64,000 nt of DNA. Source: Burkholderia stagnalis (GTDB lineage Bacteria > Pseudomonadota > Gammaproteobacteria > Burkholderiales > Burkholderiaceae). The position numbers and the translations under genes were made by a program. The DNA is taken from positions 18,591 through 82,590 of the forward strand of contig NZ_CADESW010000029.1 of the NCBI RefSeq assembly GCF_902830275.1, in the 5' to 3' direction. Shown piece after piece: positions 60,317 through 64,000 of this stretch. The notes beneath the pieces were generated by a model that saw only the letters and a list, made by a program, of their open reading frames with translations, had not been told where the DNA came from and did no database searches. Within the stretch, counting starts at the first letter, position 1; each line of letters starts with the position of its first letter.

Positions 60317-63300
60317 TCAAGCGTCCGAAGCCGGCACGCCGTAGCCGGCCGCGCCCTTCTTCTCGGCGACATGAATCCTGCCGCCCGCGAGCGTGCGCAG
60401 CACCACATAGAACACCGGCGTCAGCATCAACCCGAACAGCGTCACGCCGAGCATCCCGAAGAACACTGCGACACCCATCGCGTGGCGCATCTCCGCACCC
60501 GCGCCGGTCGACGTGACGAGCGGCACCACGCCCATGATGAACGCGATCGACGTCATCAGGATCGGCCGCAGACGCAGCCGGCTCGCCTCGATCGCGGCCT
60601 CGAGCGGAGTCCGGCCGTCATGCTCCAGCTCGCGCGCAAACTCGACGATCAGGATCGCGTTCTTCGCCGACAGCCCCACCAGCACCATCAGGCCGATCTG
60701 CGTGAAGATGTTGTTGTCGCCCTGCGTGAGCCACACGCCCGTGAGCGCCGACAGGATGCCCATCGGCACGATCAGGATCACTGCGAGCGGCAGCGTCAGG
60801 CTCTCGTATTGCGCAGCAAGCACGAGGAACACGAGCAGCACGCTGATCGGAAACACCCAGATCGCCGCGTTGCCCGCGAGGAGCTGCTGATACGTGAGGT
60901 CGGTCCATTCGAACTTCACGCCGCGCGGCAGCGTCTGCGCCGCGATCCGCTCGACCGCGGCCTGCGTCTGCCCCGACGAAAAGCCCGGCGCCGGGCCGCC
61001 GTTGACGTCGGCCGCCGTGTAGCCGTTGTAGCGCACCACCATCTCGGGGCCGAACGTCGGCGTCACGGTGACGAGCGACGACAGCGGCACCATCTCGCCG
61101 GCCGCGTTGCGCGTCTTCAGCTGCAGGATGTCGTCCGCGCGCTGGCGGAACGGCGCATCGGCCTGCACGCGCACCTGGTACACGCGCCCGAAGCGGTTGA
61201 AGTCGTTCACGTACAGCGAACCGAGATACACCTGCATCGTGTTGAACACGTCGGTGACCGACACGCCGAGCTGCTTCGCCTTCACGCGATCGAGATCGAC
61301 GTTGAGCTGCGGCACGTTGACCTGGTAGTTCGTAAACACCCTGCCGAATTCCGGCGCATTCTTCATCTGCGCGATGAATTCGCGCGCGGCATCGGCCAGC
61401 CGCGTATAGCCGACCGCGCCGCGATCCTCGATCTGCAGCTTGAAGCCGCCGAGCGTGCCGAGACCGAACACCGCCGGCGGCGGGAACACCGCGATGAAGG
61501 CACCCTTGATCCCGCCGTACTGGCGGTTCAACGCCGCGGCGATCGCGTCGGCCGACAGCCCGCGCCGCTCGCGCGCCGGTTTCAGCATCACGAACACGAT
61601 GCCCGCGCTCGAACTGTTCATGAACCCGTTCACCGACATCCCGGGGAAAGCCGGCGCGTGATCGACGCCCGGCTGCTTCAGCGCGACGGACGCCATTTGC
61701 CGCATCACCGACTCGGTGCGATCCAGCGACGCGCCGCTCGGCAATTGCGCGAACGCGACGAGATAGCCGCGATCCAGCGCCGGGATGAAGCCGGTCGGCA
61801 CCGCGCGCGCGACGAGCACGGCCGCGCCGATCAGCAACAGGTACGTCGCGAGCACCAGCGAGCGCCGCGTCAGCACGCCGCGCACGCCGCGCCCGTAGTG
61901 CTCCGCGCCGCGCCGAAACACCTTGTTGAAGCGGCGGAAGAAGCCGCCGAGCACGCGGTTCATCGCGCGCGTCAACCGGTCTTCCTTGTCGCCATGCCCC
62001 TTCAGCAGGATCGCGGACAACGCCGGCGACAGCGTCAGCGAGTTGAACGCCGAGATCACCGTCGAGATCGCGATCGTCATCGCGAACTGCTTGTAGAACT
62101 GGCCGGTCAGCCCCGACATGAACGCGAGCGGCACGAACACGGCGACGAGCGTCAGCGCGATCGCGATGATCGGCCCGCTCACTTCCTGCATCGCCTTGTA
62201 GGTCGCGTCCCGTGCGGTCATCCCGCTCTCGATGTTGCGCTCGACGTTCTCGACGACGACGATCGCGTCGTCGACCACGATCCCGATCGCGAGCACCATC
62301 CCGAACAGCGACAGCGTATTGATCGAGTAGCCGAACGCGAGCAGCAGCGCGAAGGTGCCGACGATCGACACCGGCACCGCGATCAGCGGAATGATCGACG
62401 CGCGCCACGTCTGCAGGAACACGATCACGACCAGCGCGACGAGCACGATCGCCTCGACCAGCGTGTGCACGACCGCTTCGATGCTCGATCGCATGTACAG
62501 CGTCTGGTCGTAGACGATCTTGTAGTCGACGCCAGCCGGAAAGTCGTGCTTGAGATCGTCCATTTCCGCGCGCACGGCCTCCGCGACCTGCAGCGCGTTT
62601 GCGCCCGGCAGCTGGAACACGGGCATCGCGACCGCCGATTCGTTGTCGAGCAGCGCCCGCAAGCCGTAGTTCGACGCGCCGAGCTGGGTGCGCGCGATGT
62701 CGCGCAGGTGCGTGACGCCGCCGTCCGGCGCCGTCTTCACGACGATGTCGCCGAACTCGTCTTCCGTCTGCAGGCGGCCGCGCGCGTTCACCGACAGTTG
62801 CAGCGGCGTATCGGCCAGCGACGGCGATCCGCCCACCACGCCCGCCGCGACCTGCACGTTCTGCTCGCGAATCGCGCGCACGACGTCGGCGGCGGTCAGC
62901 CCGCGCTGCGCGACCTTCTGCGGATCGAGCCACACGCGCATCGAATAGTCGCCCGCGCCCCACAGCTGCACCTCGCCGACGCCGCGAATGCGCGACAGCC
63001 GGTCCTTCACGTTGATCAGCGCGTAGTTGCGCAGATACGTCGTGTCGTAGCGATTGTCGGGCGAGATCAGGTGCACGATCATCGTGATGCTCGGCGAACT
63101 CTTCACCGTCGTCACGCCGAGCCGCTGCACGTCTTCCGGCAGGCGCGGCAGCGCCTGGTTCACGCGGTTCTGCACGAGCTGCGTGGCCTTGTCGGGGTCG
63201 GTGCCGAGCTTGAACGTGACGGTGAGCGTCAGGTTGCCGTCGCTGTTGGTCTGCGACTGCATGTACAGCATGTCCTCGACGCCGTTGATCTGTTCTTCCA

Positions 63301-63499
63301 GCGGCGACGCGACGGTTTCGGCGATCACTTTCGGGTTCGCGCCCGGATACTGCGCCTTGACGATCACCGACGGCGGCACGATCTCCGGATACTCGGAAAC
63401 CGGCAGCAGGAAGATCGCGATGATGCCCGCGAGCAGAATGCCGACCGACAGCACGCCCGCGAAGATCGGCCGGTCGATGAAGAATTTCGATACGTTCAT
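60317..63499 (-). CDS. ceoB: RND inner-membrane transporter (CeoB/AcrB-like, HAE1)
   Basis: 1060 residues: MNVSKFFIDRPIFAGVLSVGILLAGIIAIFLLPVSEYPEIVPP, the HAE1 start. Key motifs: proton relay in TM4 (LFGMVLAIGIVVDDAIVVVENVERN, with the D-D pair), QFYKQFAMTIAIS, FPPPAVFGLGTLGGFKLQIEDRG and the second-half GLSAKNAILIVEFA. It is full length with both large periplasmic loops. It exports drugs such as chloramphenicol, trimethoprim and quinolones in the CeoAB-OpcM system. Its stop lies 12 bp before the opcM start, and the ceoA end is 66 bp upstream. Confidence 0.93.
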   Translation of the reverse strand: MNVSKFFIDRPIFAGVLSVGILLAGIIAIFLLPVSEYPEIVPPSVIVKAQYPGANPKVIAETVASPLEEQINGVEDMLYMQSQTNSDGNLTLTVTFKLGTDPDKATQLVQNRVNQALPRLPEDVQRLGVTTVKSSPSITMIVHLISPDNRYDTTYLRNYALINVKDRLSRIRGVGEVQLWGAGDYSMRVWLDPQKVAQRGLTAADVVRAIREQNVQVAAGVVGGSPSLADTPLQLSVNARGRLQTEDEFGDIVVKTAPDGGVTHLRDIARTQLGASNYGLRALLDNESAVAMPVFQLPGANALQVAEAVRAEMDDLKHDFPAGVDYKIVYDQTLYMRSSIEAVVHTLVEAIVLVALVVIVFLQTWRASIIPLIAVPVSIVGTFALLLAFGYSINTLSLFGMVLAIGIVVDDAIVVVENVERNIESGMTARDATYKAMQEVSGPIIAIALTLVAVFVPLAFMSGLTGQFYKQFAMTIAISTVISAFNSLTLSPALSAILLKGHGDKEDRLTRAMNRVLGGFFRRFNKVFRRGAEHYGRGVRGVLTRRSLVLATYLLLIGAAVLVARAVPTGFIPALDRGYLVAFAQLPSGASLDRTESVMRQMASVALKQPGVDHAPAFPGMSVNGFMNSSSAGIVFVMLKPARERRGLSADAIAAALNRQYGGIKGAFIAVFPPPAVFGLGTLGGFKLQIEDRGAVGYTRLADAAREFIAQMKNAPEFGRVFTNYQVNVPQLNVDLDRVKAKQLGVSVTDVFNTMQVYLGSLYVNDFNRFGRVYQVRVQADAPFRQRADDILQLKTRNAAGEMVPLSSLVTVTPTFGPEMVVRYNGYTAADVNGGPAPGFSSGQTQAAVERIAAQTLPRGVKFEWTDLTYQQLLAGNAAIWVFPISVLLVFLVLAAQYESLTLPLAVILIVPMGILSALTGVWLTQGDNNIFTQIGLMVLVGLSAKNAILIVEFARELEHDGRTPLEAAIEASRLRLRPILMTSIAFIMGVVPLVTSTGAGAEMRHAMGVAVFFGMLGVTLFGLMLTPVFYVVLRTLAGGRIHVAEKKGAAGYGVPASDA

Positions 63500-63565
63500 G
63501 AGTGGCGTGGCCCTTTCTGGTGGCACGCGCGTGCGGCGCGAACGCGCGCCGGCCGCGCGCGCCGG

Positions 63566-64000
63566 CTACGAACGCGCGTCGGCCGCCGCGTTCGCCGTCA
63601 TCGGCACGTCGTGCGGCTTCACCTGCTGGCCCGGCCGCACGCGCTGCGTGCCGTTCACGATCACGCGGTCGCCGGCGGCGAGGCCGCTGACGATCGCCCG
63701 GCGCGTGCCGTGCTGCAGCCCCGGCTGCACTTCGCGGTACGACACGCGGCCCTGCGCATCGACGACGAACACGAACTTCTTGTCCTGGTCCGTGTTGATC
63801 GCCGCGTCGTCGACGAGCAGCGCCGGATGCGGCGCGCCGCCGCTGACCTTCACGCGTGCATAGAGCCCCGGCACCAGCGCGCCGTCCGCGTTGTCGAAGC
63901 GCGCACGCACGCGGATCGTGCCGGACGACGTGTCGAGGCGGTTGTCGACCGAGTCGATCGTGCCGCTTCTCGAATAGCCGCTCTCGTTCGCGAGGCCGAG
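63566..64000 (-). CDS. ceoA: RND periplasmic adaptor (MFP), C-terminal part
   Basis: The last 145 codons are inside the window. The beta-barrel domain is visible (YSRSGTIDSVDNRLDTSSGTIRVRARFDNADGALVPGLYARVKVSGG), followed by the membrane-proximal domain (ALLVDDAAINTDQDKKFVFVVD, QGRVSYREVQPG, VSGLAAGDRVIVNGTQRVRPGQQV). It links CeoB to OpcM. The N-terminus, lipoyl and hairpin domains and the promoter lie beyond the right edge. Confidence 0.88.
   Translation of the reverse strand, partial: LGLANESGYSRSGTIDSVDNRLDTSSGTIRVRARFDNADGALVPGLYARVKVSGGAPHPALLVDDAAINTDQDKKFVFVVDAQGRVSYREVQPGLQHGTRRAIVSGLAAGDRVIVNGTQRVRPGQQVKPHDVPMTANAAADARS

Overview
The window reads as part of a secondary replicon of a Burkholderia, most likely a Burkholderia cepacia complex species. 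This is inferred from gene families and style, not from a database search. Third codon positions are very GC-rich, and there are four small exported proteins, three of them DUF4148. It also carries an H-NS of the short Burkholderia type, an MprF/AcvB pair and a CeoAB-OpcM-like RND efflux operon. No rRNA, tRNA, CRISPR array or intact insertion sequence was seen.

Region 1 (1-16,000) looks like a low-oxygen/stress island and has somewhat more A/T at third positions than the rest. It holds a universal stress protein (cut by the left edge), an APH/P-loop kinase fusion, a CBS-domain protein, and a LemA plus two TPM-domain proteins. A copper-ATPase module follows (DUF2933, ICMT-like methyltransferase, DUF5676, YHS-CopA). 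After that come a small membrane protein, a stump of a Glu/Leu/Phe/Val dehydrogenase, a UbiB-type kinase and a two-subunit NAD-linked formate dehydrogenase. Six FNR/ANR-like boxes (TTGAY-N4-RTCAA or near matches) lie in the promoter regions, so the island is probably one anaerobically induced regulon.

Region 2 (16,400-27,630) is a redox/xenobiotic cluster. It has an MFS exporter operon with a MoaF-like protein and a luciferase-like monooxygenase; an operon of aldo/keto reductase, old yellow enzyme and exported cyclase; a LysR regulator; an AKR-SRPBCC operon; small DUF4148 genes; and a thiolase. Three promoters share a 15-bp palindrome at the same distance from the -35 box, which points to one LysR-type regulon.

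Region 3 (27,640-37,440) is a patchwork with signs of past exchange. It contains the tail of a lost DHA2 transporter, a glycosyltransferase, DUF3088, a penicillin-acylase-family enzyme, an MFS transporter, an integrase stump, a nucleotidyltransferase-like gene, membrane and zinc-ribbon-like hypotheticals and another DUF4148 gene.

Region 4 (37,480-51,470) holds four units. The first is a PotD-like periplasmic binding protein translationally coupled to a membrane diguanylate cyclase, arranged like the NspS/MbaA polyamine sensor. The second is a hexuronate (uxuR-uxuA-exuT) cluster with three UxuR-type operators. The third is a MocR regulator, a Cys-rich protein and a sirohaem nitrite/sulfite reductase with DUF934. 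The fourth is an orphan pair: a membrane protein with a helix-hairpin-helix-like tail and an SGNH hydrolase.

Region 5 (51,480-64,000) holds acvB-mprF (lysyl-phosphatidylglycerol synthesis and turnover), an H-NS protein, an AraC regulator, a 1.4-kb gene-poor and partly AT-rich gap, and the RND efflux operon ceoA(partial)-ceoB-opcM. The outer-membrane lipoprotein of that operon has a 12-bp tandem repeat translated in front of its signal peptide.
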